From contig JAJSPD010000009.1 in NCBI GenBank assembly GCA_021307315.1, positions 496,001-560,000 of the forward strand: a DNA stretch of 64,000 bases. The letters are read 5' to 3'. Below the pieces are notes generated by a model. It saw nothing but the letters and a program-made list of their open reading frames with translations. It ran no database searches and was not told the DNA's origin. Position numbers and translations under genes: made by a program. Positions 10,240 through 20,855 of the stretch are shown piece by piece. Each line of letters starts with the position of its first letter. Positions within the stretch are counted from its first letter, which is position 1. The stretch is from Bisporella sp. PMI_857 (Eukaryota; Ascomycota; Leotiomycetes; Helotiales; Helotiaceae).

Positions 10240-12312
10240 ATGTCTTTTCTATACTTACTACTGGTCCTGGGAGCTTACATACAGCTAGCAGTGGCACAAG
10301 TACAACCATTCGCAGTCACCGGATTTCTGGATAGGTAAGCAGCTTATGAGAATTTAAGTACGGACCAGTTCGCTGATTCCTGTAGCGCAAATGCAAATCC
10401 TGGCACAGCTGCCAACCGAGGAGGGACTGTCACAATCTCTGGATTTACTGTCAAGATCCCAGACAACCTTCTTGTCGAATTCCCAGCATTATTTGTTCCT
10501 TTCGCAGAGTTTGCCGCAGCCGGTGCAGCAGCGCGAGCACCGCCAAATGAGGTTTCGGTAAGTCGTGCTCGGATTTGGGCTTAGTTCACGATTAATTCTT
10601 GTTTCAGATAGTCGGAAACATAGTCAACAATGTAATCATAGCTGGCCAAATGAGCATTGCTCAATTGGACCTAGCTGGATCCTCAGGCATAGTCGAGAGC
10701 CTTGGTTTTGATGGCCGTATCAAGATCAAGAATGGGCCATTCATCCGCATTAATGACCCAAGAGAAGTGTACAGCGATGGGTTTGACGAGCTGCCTTTTT
10801 ACACTGCCGACGATGAGAACCCCTCGATCACCAGCTTCAGTGGTTTTCCAATGTGCGTACCACGATCCAGCAATGATCCGAAATGTCCTTCCTCAAACCG
10901 CCCCGCTGGCGCCACCACTTTGTATGTCTCCTCTGTCCCTCTATGTATCCAAGTATTAATTAAATTTAGCACTGTTACCGATGCTACCCATATGGTACCA
11001 ATACAGGCAGGTGACTATATTGAGTACTCTGGGGTGCAATTCGGGGGAGAGACCATCTGCTACGGAATCGTTGTCAACATCGGCATATCGACCGCCGGCA
11101 CGCAACCTGGGTTTGTGAGAGTTGAGGACGCCCTCATTGGAATTGCAGACAACAACCCTGATGTCGAGGCCGCAAGGTTTAGAGTACGTTTCTCCTGAGC
11201 ACGCGCGAATCATTTCTGATAATGTTTAGTTTGTCGGCCTCGCTTCGAGAGCTGACTTGCCCATCACTATATGGGCAATTGACGAGGACCCATGCACGGG
11301 CGCGACGACTGATCGCTTGTTAACTACCGCGACTGTCGAGACAGCTGCAGCTCGAAACAAGTGGAAAGTTGATATTCCCCGTGGTTCCAATATTGGGAAG
11401 TACACCAGAAATTATCGAATCAAGATTGGTGACAACATCGTGACAACGACAGATGGCATACGGGCAGGACAATACGTTCAACCTGTTACGGAATGGATAT
11501 TTCCCGAGCTAGTCACGCCAGGTGGAACGCCTCCTCCTATGGACTTCTCAAACATTGGCCCATTAAGAGATGGTTTCGGACCTGGAGATGATGGAACTAT
11601 ATTTGGCCAACTGAATCCATGGCCGGGAGCCACTGCTCCAGCCCCGCTGATTGCAAACTGCGCTCCCGCTACATCGACGACAACCTCGACAACATCATCA
11701 CCAACAAGCACTTCAACCACCGTTCCGGTTCTCCGTGCAGATGCAGGAGCTGACCAGACTGTCCTCTCAGGCCTCTTTGTCACTCTTTCTGCGACTCAAC
11801 TTACACCCGACGTCCCAGCCGGAGAACTCAAATACAACTGGACGCAAATCGCCGGTCCTCTGCTCACGCTAACCAGCACCACGTCCCCGAAACTCAATAT
11901 CTCCACCCCTGTGATCGCCTCTGGCTCTGTGTCCCGCGAGTTCCTCGTCGTCATCACACACGCCCCCAGCGGCGCAAAAGCCAATGATACCGTTGTCGTA
12001 ACCTGCAATCGCGCCTCAACATCCTTCGACCACCCGGTCATCGACTCTCTGACCTGGACAAACCGGCAATCTGGCACCGCGACGGCATCGGTGCATACAG
12101 ATCTTGTTGACCCCGCAGGCGGCATGCGGATAAGCTTTGGGAATGCAGCGGAGGCCCCGATGATCAGAGCGGGGACGGTTAACGGGCAGGCGCTGTATAC
12201 TTTTAACTCGAGGAATGTCAATCGGTATACAACGGCGACAGTCAGGAGTTATATTAATGGAATTCTGGTACAAGGAAGTAGTGGGTCGAGTGCAAATGTT
12301 GTTTTCCTTTAA
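10240..12312 (+). CDS. Secreted protein with C-terminal Ig/PKD-like domain, function unknown
   Basis: Five exons (10240-10334, 10386-10557, 10608-10921, 10970-11183, 11230-12312) give 625 residues. A clear signal peptide (MSFLYLLLVLGAYIQLAVA) precedes a beta-rich region (GGTVTISGFTVKIPDNLLVEF). A Thr/Ser linker near residue 410 (TSTTTSTTSSPTSTST) leads to an Ig/PKD-like domain (ADAGADQTVLSGLFVTLSA, then YNWTQ). I recognise this as a layout shared by uncharacterised extracellular ascomycete proteins, but I cannot name a function. The third intron (10922-10969) is 48 bases long and stays open in frame, so a retained-intron form would add 16 residues. No membrane or GPI signal is seen at the C-terminus. 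Confidence 0.75.
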
Positions 12313-13440
12313 CATTGCTTGGTCAGGTGTTTTGACTATTAATTTGGGAGTATGGGAAATAATAGTACATAAATAATTAATTCTTGTTCCTAAGACTCGA
12401 TGGAGCTTTTGTGAAGCTATATAATGAGAGGGAACAGCCATGTAATACAGTCTCCATGAATAGTTGTTCAGAAGTGCCGCCACACAGGGTCTCGGGACTG
12501 TTCATCACGTGCTCGGGATGATCCATAAGCCGCGTCCCGAGCCTGGGAACTCGCGCCTATGGATTTGTGCCATGTGCCTATCTCTCGGGTTTTACATATC
12601 AAGCAGTTACACCGGTCGCACTCAAACAAACCAGCCACGTCGACGTTTCATGCAACCAAGTGTTTTAAGTGCCTTCACATGCTTCTTTCTTCTTGAGCTC
12701 AGCATCATTTATAGATACGCCTTTGCAAGGCGCCGCTACAAGTCCAGGGATACGCGGCGTCACGAACATATAACACCATAAATATTGTACTTAGTTCTAT
12801 TCTACGCTAGTCCTAGCATAACTATAACAGTTGCTAATGTTAACACACACACACGATCTGCAAATGGATTGAGCGCCACCTCCACAACACCAGCACAGGG
12901 CACCCTGTTTGAATTAGCGGGGGCCTCTACTCATTTGTCGAGGTGACACCCCGGTCTACGCTTCTTCCCCTCAATTAGGGGTTTTATAGTGGGTTTTTAT
13001 GACGCCAACTCCTAGAACTCAGAGATATACAGAACCCGAACAGCTAAGTAATTCGTAAAAAGAAAAAAAAAGATGCGTGGTTATATCCACAAAATCAGTA
13101 TCTTTCCTCTTTTCCAACTATAATCATCTTGTAATTTGGTAATTTGGTAATCAAGTGGTCGTTGGTATGCGTGTATCCAAAGGCTTTTACAAGGATTATA
13201 GTTTGTTGTTTCATCAAGTAAGTCCGTGTTAAACAGATCAAAATCTGGCCTGTGCCAGCCAATTTGGCCATTATACACTTTTGGTCTTTGCTGAAGCCTT
13301 ATTTGCAAGGCTATTAGTGGCTATAGGATAGAGCTGGCTACCACTCTTCCTTCTCTCCGCATTAGCACGTTGCACCTGAATCTCAGGTTACTCCATTCTT
13401 AGGCACACAGTATACCCGCACCGTAATACTAAAAGAACAA
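12313..13440. other. Intergenic; (CA)n run, no gene
   Basis: About 1.1 kb. A short CA repeat lies near 12841-12853 and an A-rich run near 13060. No supported coding region was found. Confidence 0.5.
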
Positions 13441-14777
13441 ATGCCAACACCTAATATCTCCTCGCCAATACAACGCGAGCGGAAGAGAGAAATTGATAGA
13501 AAAGCACAGAGGGCGGCCCGCGAGAGAACAAGGACTCGTATCGCTCATCTTGAACAAGCCGTACAAGCCGCAGGCAGTGGAAATAATGATGGGATTATGA
13601 AGCAATATCTTGAAGTACTTGAAGAAAATCGAAGATTAAACTCCATCCTCGCGCGGATTAGGACAGCCATCGGCAGCGCTGATATTGGAACTCCACTGAA
13701 AGAGGACCCGAAATGCATTCCTGCGCTGAATCCGGACGGAACTAAAACATCACAAGTCTACAGCGAGAGCCAGCCGCCTGTTGTAGTAGAGGTTCCCGTC
13801 GCGATCAACATGTTACAAGGCGAGGATGTGGAGAGTAAGTAATGGCCGTTTAGCCTCTCGAATCCGTTTCCCTGTGTAAGATAGTTTTTGAAATTTTTTA
13901 TAGACCAGATTTCCGCTGCAGCAGATGCTGCCCAGCTAATTCTACCTGCCAATCTATCTGTTCACCAAATACCGAGTGCAGTCTTGCCTATGACTGATGA
14001 TGCGGGAGCTCAAAATTTAATCGAAGTATTAAATGCGGCGTTCCGCCTGGTCCAGCCTTTCCGCGCCAATGCGGATTGTCTGGAAAATGATATACCGGTG
14101 CGCGCAGTATTGCACGGGTGGGACGTTACCGAGGCTCTCCACGCCCTTGACTGCGGATGGCAGTTTATCAAATTGCTTGACAGCCTGCTCTTTTCTCGGT
14201 GCAGACAGATTGAAAGACTTGCGATACTTGTCGGGGTTAGGTTTAAACTTCGAGTAAGCACCCGCAACACTTGCTCGAAAAAACTTGTGCCCTGACAGCT
14301 TATTAAGTACACTTTCGATGCGGAATTTAGCGGCTCCAGGTACCTGCCGCAATGCCTACTGCCTCGGTATGCTCACATATTACCGCTGATTTCGTTTGCT
14401 AAGAGCAGAATAGCCCCGTTGAAGTTATGGCCGAGCATCCGCCATTGAACGATTACCTGATTTGGTTTACTGATATTCCTCCTCGAGTCAAGGATAACAG
14501 TCTAACTGCTGGCAGGCCGAGCTTACGAGAACATCTTGCCTTGTACGGGACCTGTATGCAGAATAACCAGGTCAAATCGTTTGCGAATCACATCCGCTTC
14601 AACTGGCCATACGACTTCCGTGATGCGTATCTAGAGCACAGAACGACGAAGATGTACTGTGTCTCTCCTACTTTTAACGCAAATTTAAGAGACGACATGT
14701 CCTGGGGACTATCGTGGAATTTTTTCCAGAACAACCTTGAATTCATAGGAGTTGTACCTGTGATGCAGGAGACTTGA
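13441..14777 (+). CDS. bZIP transcription factor with DUF3425 domain
   Basis: Four exons (13441-13834, 13904-14253, 14331-14366, 14409-14777) give 382 residues. The N-terminus has a fungal bZIP basic region (RKREIDRKAQRAARERTRTR, about residues 12-31) followed by a leucine-zipper-like heptad (IAHLEQAV ... YLEVLEENRRLNSIL). The C-terminal half matches DUF3425, with the HPPLNDYLIW, HIRFNWPYDFRD and SWNFFQNNLEFIG blocks. This architecture is a common Pezizomycotina regulator, some linked to secondary metabolism or stress. The third exon is only 36 bases. I chose it because every alternative acceptor at 14299-14307 breaks the frame into exon four, while this one restores the DUF3425 pattern. Targets are unknown. 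Confidence 0.85.
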
Positions 14778-16878
14778 AGTAGGTCAAATTTAGAAAGGAT
14801 GAGTTGTTAACACTATTGTGGCTATTGGCAAGGGAGCGAAGTTTTCTATCTATGCTACCACACACATTTATTACTCACTTGGCCATGACCGAGATCAAGG
14901 CCAAAGCTGAAAGAGTGAATGTTTATCAAATCAAGTAGCCTTTATTAAATGTATTTGTCTTAAGGCGTCTTAATTGCTATTTTTTAAGTTTAACATAAAC
15001 ATTTCGTACTTAGTTCATATACGATGCAACAAGCGCAGTGCTTAATATGATTTTTTTTTTTTTCAGCAATTTAAATTGCAGCTAAAAATAATCCTTTCAT
15101 CAGAGGCTGCCTTTTGCTAGGAGTAGATTTGATACAAGTTCATGGTTTCGCAGTAGAACGCTGATAGCACCACTAGTGAGACGCTAAGATCCAGGAACAA
15201 GCATTGGACATGAGGTTGGCACAAACAAATGTTAAGTAAAAACAGAATGAATGAACTACAATGGCGCTAGTACAGTATCCTCACATTCTTTAAAAGGGCG
15301 ACAACTGTGCACGGATATTTCAATCTTGTATTTGGAGGGTTGAACAAGAGGCTAAAAAAGGGGGGATACAAACTAGTATATGAGAGACTAGAGCATTATG
15401 CTTTAAGCATTGCAAGTCTTTTATTAAATGTACAGTCGAAACTGTTTATATGGGAACGCTTGGTTCCAAGTCCTGATTCCCATATATAGGGGTTTCCCAT
15501 GTAAAGGGGTCTTATGTAAGCAAGATTATACTGCATTCTAGAAGCACCTTCCAGCGATATACACACCAAATTAGAGTTAAAATACCACTAGCGTAAACGA
15601 TATTTCTTCTTATTCGTAGGATTATAGCCCTTTATTCGACTTCTAAACTGTGCTGCGATTAGTACACCTGGGATAATTGGTTCTCTAGCTCTCGATAAAG
15701 CATATAATGAAGCTTAGAAAAGGTCAAAATAAAAGTATTTTTGTTCAATTAAGGGGTGCTGACAATCATATAATAACTAATCTGGGGACAGAAACTTAGG
15801 CCCCACCACATTCTTATATGGGAATGCACCAAAAAAGCTTGTATCTCATTCCCATATGCATTTAAAGAGGTTTTCCCATCTACCCACTATAAAATCGACT
15901 GTTCCAGGCCTTCATTCCCATATCTAGAGGTTTTTCATATAAGGAGTTTTCATATAAACAGTTTCGACTGTATAATTAATCTTCGGCTTTTTGACAGGCG
16001 GTTAAATTAATATGATAATAATTGTTATAAGGTTAAAATTCACTCATGTTTCTATTGTAAGATGATTGGTTTAGCTTTTTATGTTAACAAATTATGTAAA
16101 GCAGTAACGTACTATGTGGGAAATAAATTACAAAGCATAAAAATAATATAAAAACTATTAGGCTTAAGTCTCGTTAATCATTCATTCAAGAATGTAATGG
16201 CTTGCTTTGTTAGTGGTTTTAATGCCTATACTCTCTAATAATAAGATTTTGAGACCCATGAGGTGATCCTTCTCTTGCTTCTATGCGGGGGTCATTTCAT
16301 TGTCCGGGATCAGGGACTTTCTCAAAATATGTGACTTTTGAACAAGGTGTTGGCGTGCGTCTATCCTGATTCGTTTCTAACTGGCGGAGAACTTCTCTGA
16401 CGATCGTTCAGGCTGTGCAGTGATTTGAGCCTTTCTCTACCGCACAACAAGGAACCACCTGGAAGTCTACAGGTTAGATAAAATGGGCCGGAAAAGGTAA
16501 CTCAAGAAGCTTGAGAATCGGTCACGCATGCTAGTAGAAATTGATCAGGGAAAAGCTGCGATGGCTATCTTCATTCGATTCTAGCAGAAGGAAGGTAGAC
16601 AGAATAGTGATAATTTAACTTGAGGCAGTACTCTCAATAAATCACGTGGCAAGGATTCCCACAAACTCTTTTCTGTGACTTTCTTTGCTTGCATGGTATA
16701 CCTTGGCCGCCCTAAGGTTTCCGAGTTTTGTAAGCGAGTAGCAAGAGCAATGAGGGGGCAAATAATGGCTAGGTTCAGTCCAAAAGTCAAGCAGCCTAAA
16801 TTAAAGACGTGATGGAAGGCATCAACAGGAGAAAGTAAGCCGGTATACATATCTTCGCTACTTCTCTACATGAACCGT
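14778..16878. other. AT-rich gene desert containing a MITE
   Basis: About 2.1 kb of strongly AT-rich sequence with no supported genes. It contains a poly-T run near 15050 and the terminal-inverted-repeat element at 15433-15970. The base bias would fit repeat-induced point mutation or relaxed selection, but this was not calculated. Confidence 0.6.
15433..15970. mobile_element. Non-autonomous TIR element (MITE), Tc1/mariner-pogo-like
   Basis: A 538-base element bounded by perfect 20-base terminal inverted repeats, CAGTCGAAACTGTTTATATG at 15433-15452 and its reverse complement at 15951-15970. Each end is flanked by TA (15431-15432 and 15971-15972), the target duplication of Tc1/mariner-pogo transposons. 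Inside are several variants of a TTCCCATATNNA-G-GG motif (near 15478, 15848 and 15914), resembling subterminal repeats. No transposase frame is present, so any movement would need a transposase from elsewhere. The perfect repeats suggest the insertion is not very old. Confidence 0.85.
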
Positions 16879-18903
16879 TTAGACGCCAGAGTCTTCCTGC
16901 TTGTACGGTGCAGTAGCGTAGTAATCGACCCATTTGCTACAATGGTTTTTGGTATCCTCATAATTAACCGCCACCAGGTTGGATATCTCCGATTCTCGTT
17001 CCACAAACTGCAGCGCGAGGCTCTGACTGGCGTGCCAGGCAATGTGGCAGTGAAACAACCAAGAGCTAGATGAAAAGATCAGCCAGACCTTGCCGCAAAT
17101 AATCTTGAGGGCTGGAAAGCACCATACCCTGGATTGTCGGTCTTGAAAGCGATGACCATGTAGCCGTTACCGGGCATGGAGGCGGTATCCCGACGTGGCG
17201 GGTTCGCGAGGTTCAGCTTCACGGTTATGGGGTTGTATATACCCTTTCCCTGAGCAAGGACGTGGAAATCGTGCCCGTGAAGATGAAATGGATGCGTCAC
17301 ATCAATGGGGAAAGTTTCTTGGATAATCCAGTAGGTCCACTAGACCTTGTCAGCCTGAAATCTTATCAACATAGCAATAGGAACTTACCTGGTCCACAAT
17401 GGGAACCTCGTAGACATTATACTTGGTTGGAAATATGGAGGTATTTTCAGATATCAGCATATTAGTAGGTTTCGACCAGTCAATTATCAGAGGGATAGTA
17501 TTAACCGTCCAGTGGAAGACTGTATTGAGCTGATATTGGATGCCAAGTTTCAAGCTTTTTTGTGTTGTAGCTGCTCCGACGTTAATTGCTACGTGAGGGA
17601 CAAGCTTGGCATAAGGTTCGTCTCCACACACAACACCGTTGAACGTCTGTGGTGTGGTAGGGTCTACAGCAGCAGCTCCTTCGTACCTCACAATCCCAAG
17701 AATGTTATTCTTATTCTCGTTGTCTTGACCATTGCACTCTTGGTAGGCCGCTCTCATCCAGTAATTTCCAACGGCCTGATTGGCCTCAATAATAAGGTCG
17801 TAACGCTGTCCCGGTCCAAGCACAATGGCGTCCGTGGTGTATGGTACGAGTGGAACTAGGTCATTTGCTATGACCGTGAGTTGATGCCCATCGACAGAAA
17901 ATCGCATGAATGAGTCTACTTGAGAATCAATAATTCGTATACGATATTTCTTTCCTGGCACAAAATTGACAAGGTTTCTCTTGCCGGTCCCCTTACATGC
18001 CGGATCAGTCGATGTGGTGCAGTCGAAAGTGTTCGTGCCATTGACTAATCCGTTGGGTGCGATAGAATTGCGTCGGAGCGGCTCTCCCCCAAACTTTGCA
18101 CTTTTCTCGAATTCCTCAAAGGCACCAGTGTGAAACCACTCAGTTATCATGACTGGGCCCAAATCTTCATCATAGTTTGCAGTAGCCGGGCCGTGGATGA
18201 TCAATGGACCATAAAGTCCATCTCCCATCTGTACAGCGTAATGGGAGTGATACCATGAGGTCCCATATTGTGTGAGACGAAACTTATATGTCATAGTGTC
18301 ACCCGGAGCTATCGGACACTGTGTGACACCAGGCACTCCTGAAAGTACATTTTTCTTAGCATAGTGATTAATATGTTGCAGCAGCGATAGGATTACCATC
18401 TTGTTGATTGGACATCAGCTGGCGGATACCATGCCAGTGTATTGCCGTTCTAGGATGAACTTATAAATATTGGAGATATTCTTGTTTCCTGGAGCTTACC
18501 CGTTGAATTGCATGTCATTCTTGACGTGTATTACGAGATTATCCCCCCAGTTTGCCTCTATCGTAGGGCCCGGATATGTGCCATTGAAGACAAGGACCTG
18601 TCGCTCGTAGCCATCTGGTGCCAACGTAATATTTTGAGCTACAAGCCAGTACTTATGTATTTAGCATAACGCTCTGTGATTCAAGACTAGGGAACCTCAT
18701 ACTTCTCGCGTGACGCCGGTGTTCGGAGTCAATATATTATAATCTGTGTCAATGCTGTAATCGCCCCAGCATCCTCTAGAAGAGACAGTATGCTCGCAGT
18801 ACAACCAGTCTTGCGGCATGGTTGCACCTTGAGCTGCTTTGGGAAGAACAATAGCAGTAAACAGAAGCGAACAAATGGGAAAGAATCTTTGGGGGAAAGC
18901 CAT
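16879..18903 (-). CDS. Laccase (ascomycete multicopper oxidase)
   Basis: Six exons on the minus strand (18703-18903, 18500-18651, 18397-18449, 18338 down to 17389, 17128-17339, 16879-17065) give 584 residues. A signal peptide (MAFPQRFFPICSLLFTAIV) starts the protein. All four copper-binding blocks are present: HWHGIRQ, WYHSHY, HPFHLHGHDFHV and [10 protein letters not shown]. The type-1 axial position ten residues after the Cys is Leu. The C-terminus ends DSGV, the processed-tail motif of ascomycete laccases. The enzyme oxidises phenols with reduction of O2 to water outside the cell; natural substrates could be lignin phenols, tannins or melanin precursors. The last junction restores TDNPGSWLFHCH, so the short in-frame read-through at 17079 is intronic. 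Confidence 0.92.
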
Positions 18904-18973
18904 GACGAAGTGATGATGATTAAGAGATGCTTCAAAAGCGTCATGGTTTTGAGGTGCCAATTATTTGGAACCC

Positions 18974-18979
18974 TTTATA
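18974..18979 (-). promoter_or_regulatory. TATA box of laccase 1
   Basis: TATAAA on the minus strand about 71 bases before the ATG at 18903. Confidence 0.5.
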
Positions 18980-19883
18980 AGTCGGAAGCCACAAGTATAT
19001 CTCAGCACTGTTCTTCACCTCGGCCATGCTAGTGGAACAGACGGGGTCCGAGCCAAGAAAATATACTGATGCCCAAAGGCTGAAGAAAAATGTGGCTTTT
19101 CATGGAAATTTAGGTTGGCAATCAAAATGATGAAGTATTACATGAGTAAGTCAGAGATTGTGCTTCGATAAGAGTAAAAATCGAAGCAAAATATAGAAAA
19201 TACGAAGTCATTTAGCTAACAAAACTCGCTTGGATTAAAACTATTGTAATATGAGAACGGCTTGGAAATCTATGTTCTCCCGGCTTTGGTTCAAAGTTAA
19301 GCCAATAAAATCCAGGTAAGTACAAATTGAAGCCTAGCAATGATTCAGTAAGTTGAAGTCAGGTCACTAGCCCGCAGTAACTAGTCCCGAAATAAACTAG
19401 TGCCACGTGAGACCGGTAGTACATCCATGTTCTTTCATGAAGGTGAGCCACAGATATGGGTAAATACCGAAGCGGTGCTTGGCAATGATTCAGGAGGCTA
19501 ACGTCAGTTCCGTGGACGAGCTATTAACGGCTAGTCCTGAAACAAACAGTTGTCATATATGTTGTCCAAGTTTTGGCTTAAAGCTAATATAATAAAGCTT
19601 AAGTAAGGGCCAAAACAATGCTCGGCAATGGTTCAGCAGATTGATTTCGGTCAAGCCACTAGCATAACCGTTTTGTTGTGGTACTTCCAACACAGTTACT
19701 TAAAGGCGCCATTTATACACTATCACACTATCTGTTACACTAATAGGTATATATTCTAATAATTCATTTAAATGTGCTCATATACTTTACCTGTGGGTAA
19801 AACAGGAAGAGTAACAGAATTGATATATGTTCCCTAAAGTGAAGACGATCCTCAGCACCCTTAACAAAGCCAACCAAAATTAC
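18980..19883. other. Laccase 1 upstream region
   Basis: Non-coding. It holds degenerate tandem repeats (described separately) between about 19260 and 19680; the rest is AT-rich with no gene seen. Confidence 0.55.
19260..19680. repeat. Three degenerate ~143-bp tandem repeats
   Basis: The core GCAATGATTCAG occurs near 19337 and 19482 and as GCAATGGTTCAG near 19624, giving spacings of about 145 and 142 bases. Each core lies in a longer diverged unit that also includes a CCAGGTAAGTAC- or TTAAGTAAGG-like block before it, a GTCAGGTCACTAGC / GTCAAGCCACTAGC-like block after it, and a CTAGTCC(C/T)GAAA(T/C)AAAC block in the first two units. The array lies about 360-780 bases upstream of the laccase ATG. 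Confidence 0.6.
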
Positions 19884-20322
19884 CTAATTGCGTTGACTTG
19901 AGTCCGTGAATCCTCCCCTGCTCTTCTGAGAGTATGATGTGAATGTGAAGTCGTCACCATTACGCAGCGGCGCGGCAGCAGGCGGAATCTCTACCCAGAA
20001 CTTAACGGGTTTGTCTCTCTGTAGAGGAGCATTTGTCGTCTGTAGTGCGAATATAGTACGGCTGCCACGGGAGGTTTTTTGAAAGGTCGGACTCCCGGTG
20101 GCTCGCGCGAAGGAAACTCATTGCGAGCGGCTGTAGACAGGGCTCAAAGTAAATACAGACTGCATAACCCGCTTCATCAATGACCCAAAGCGAAATAAGA
20201 ACATCGGCATCTGATGAGGCTGACGAGGAATGGACTGTTACTGTCACATAGCCCGCTAATATCGAGGTAAGTCTGTAGTGGTTTTTAATATCGAGCCTGA
20301 GAGCAGATCTAAATTCCAGCAT
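19884..20322 (-). pseudogene. Remnant of S15 / CocE-type hydrolase, C-terminal domain
   Basis: Reading the minus strand from 20322 gives a PepX_C-like jelly-roll segment: ILAGYVTVTVHSSSASSDAD, VLISLWVIDEAGYAV and the family signature FLRASHRESD. The frame breaks near 20030 (at TTDDK) and resumes in another frame as PLQRDKPVKFWVEIPP, ending at a stop at 19884. The pattern matches the C-terminal domain of X-prolyl dipeptidyl-peptidase/CocE-NonD acyl hydrolases. The alpha/beta-hydrolase part with the catalytic Ser is not found upstream (20323-20800). It looks like a truncated, frameshifted relic. Confidence 0.6.
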
Positions 20323-20855
20323 ATAAACTAAGATTTATGTCAGAGGCAGATGAATAAACATTGGGAATTAATGCATAGCATACTTGTAGGGGATTGGGCA
20401 ATACTTGAGGTGGTGGTGCGTAATGGATATTAAGCTTCTGGACGTCTGTCGATGAACTGTATGGACATTATTTGGATTAGTTTTCGGAATAATTAGATGT
20501 ATTTTGTAGCCAGGTGAAGAGGAATTCATACACTGTGGTCTTTTAAACTTAGGGCATACAGATTTTGCTCCAACTTCCCAACTAGCCAATTAACCTACTG
20601 GTCTTCCCACGTGCTTTTGTACAATTTAGTGATCGAGGTTATTTTCCTGGCATTCTGTGAGCACTGTGGTTGCATATACGTGTGCGTGCAGGTTTGGATT
20701 GGCAGAGAATGAGCGAGAGACTTTTTCATTGATGGCTGTGCTAATTACAATAATTATCCGCTAGACAACTATACCGTACAGTCCTGCTGCTTTCTACAGG
20801 ATCCTCTAATTACATTGCCGAAATGGCTGTACACGAAATCGAACAAACGTGTTGC
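20323..20855. other. Intergenic, no gene
   Basis: About 0.5 kb between the hydrolase relic and the 3' end of the phosphate permease gene. No recognisable coding sequence. Confidence 0.5.

Noticed and set aside
11478..12483. Long minus-strand frames opposite the secreted Ig/PKD-like gene
   Set aside because: They are antisense shadows of a well-supported exon with no recognisable family.
17079..17300. Frame ending the laccase as DNPGYGAFQPSRLFAARSG
   Set aside because: It reads into an intron; splicing at 17127/17066 restores the essential [10 protein letters not shown] copper site.
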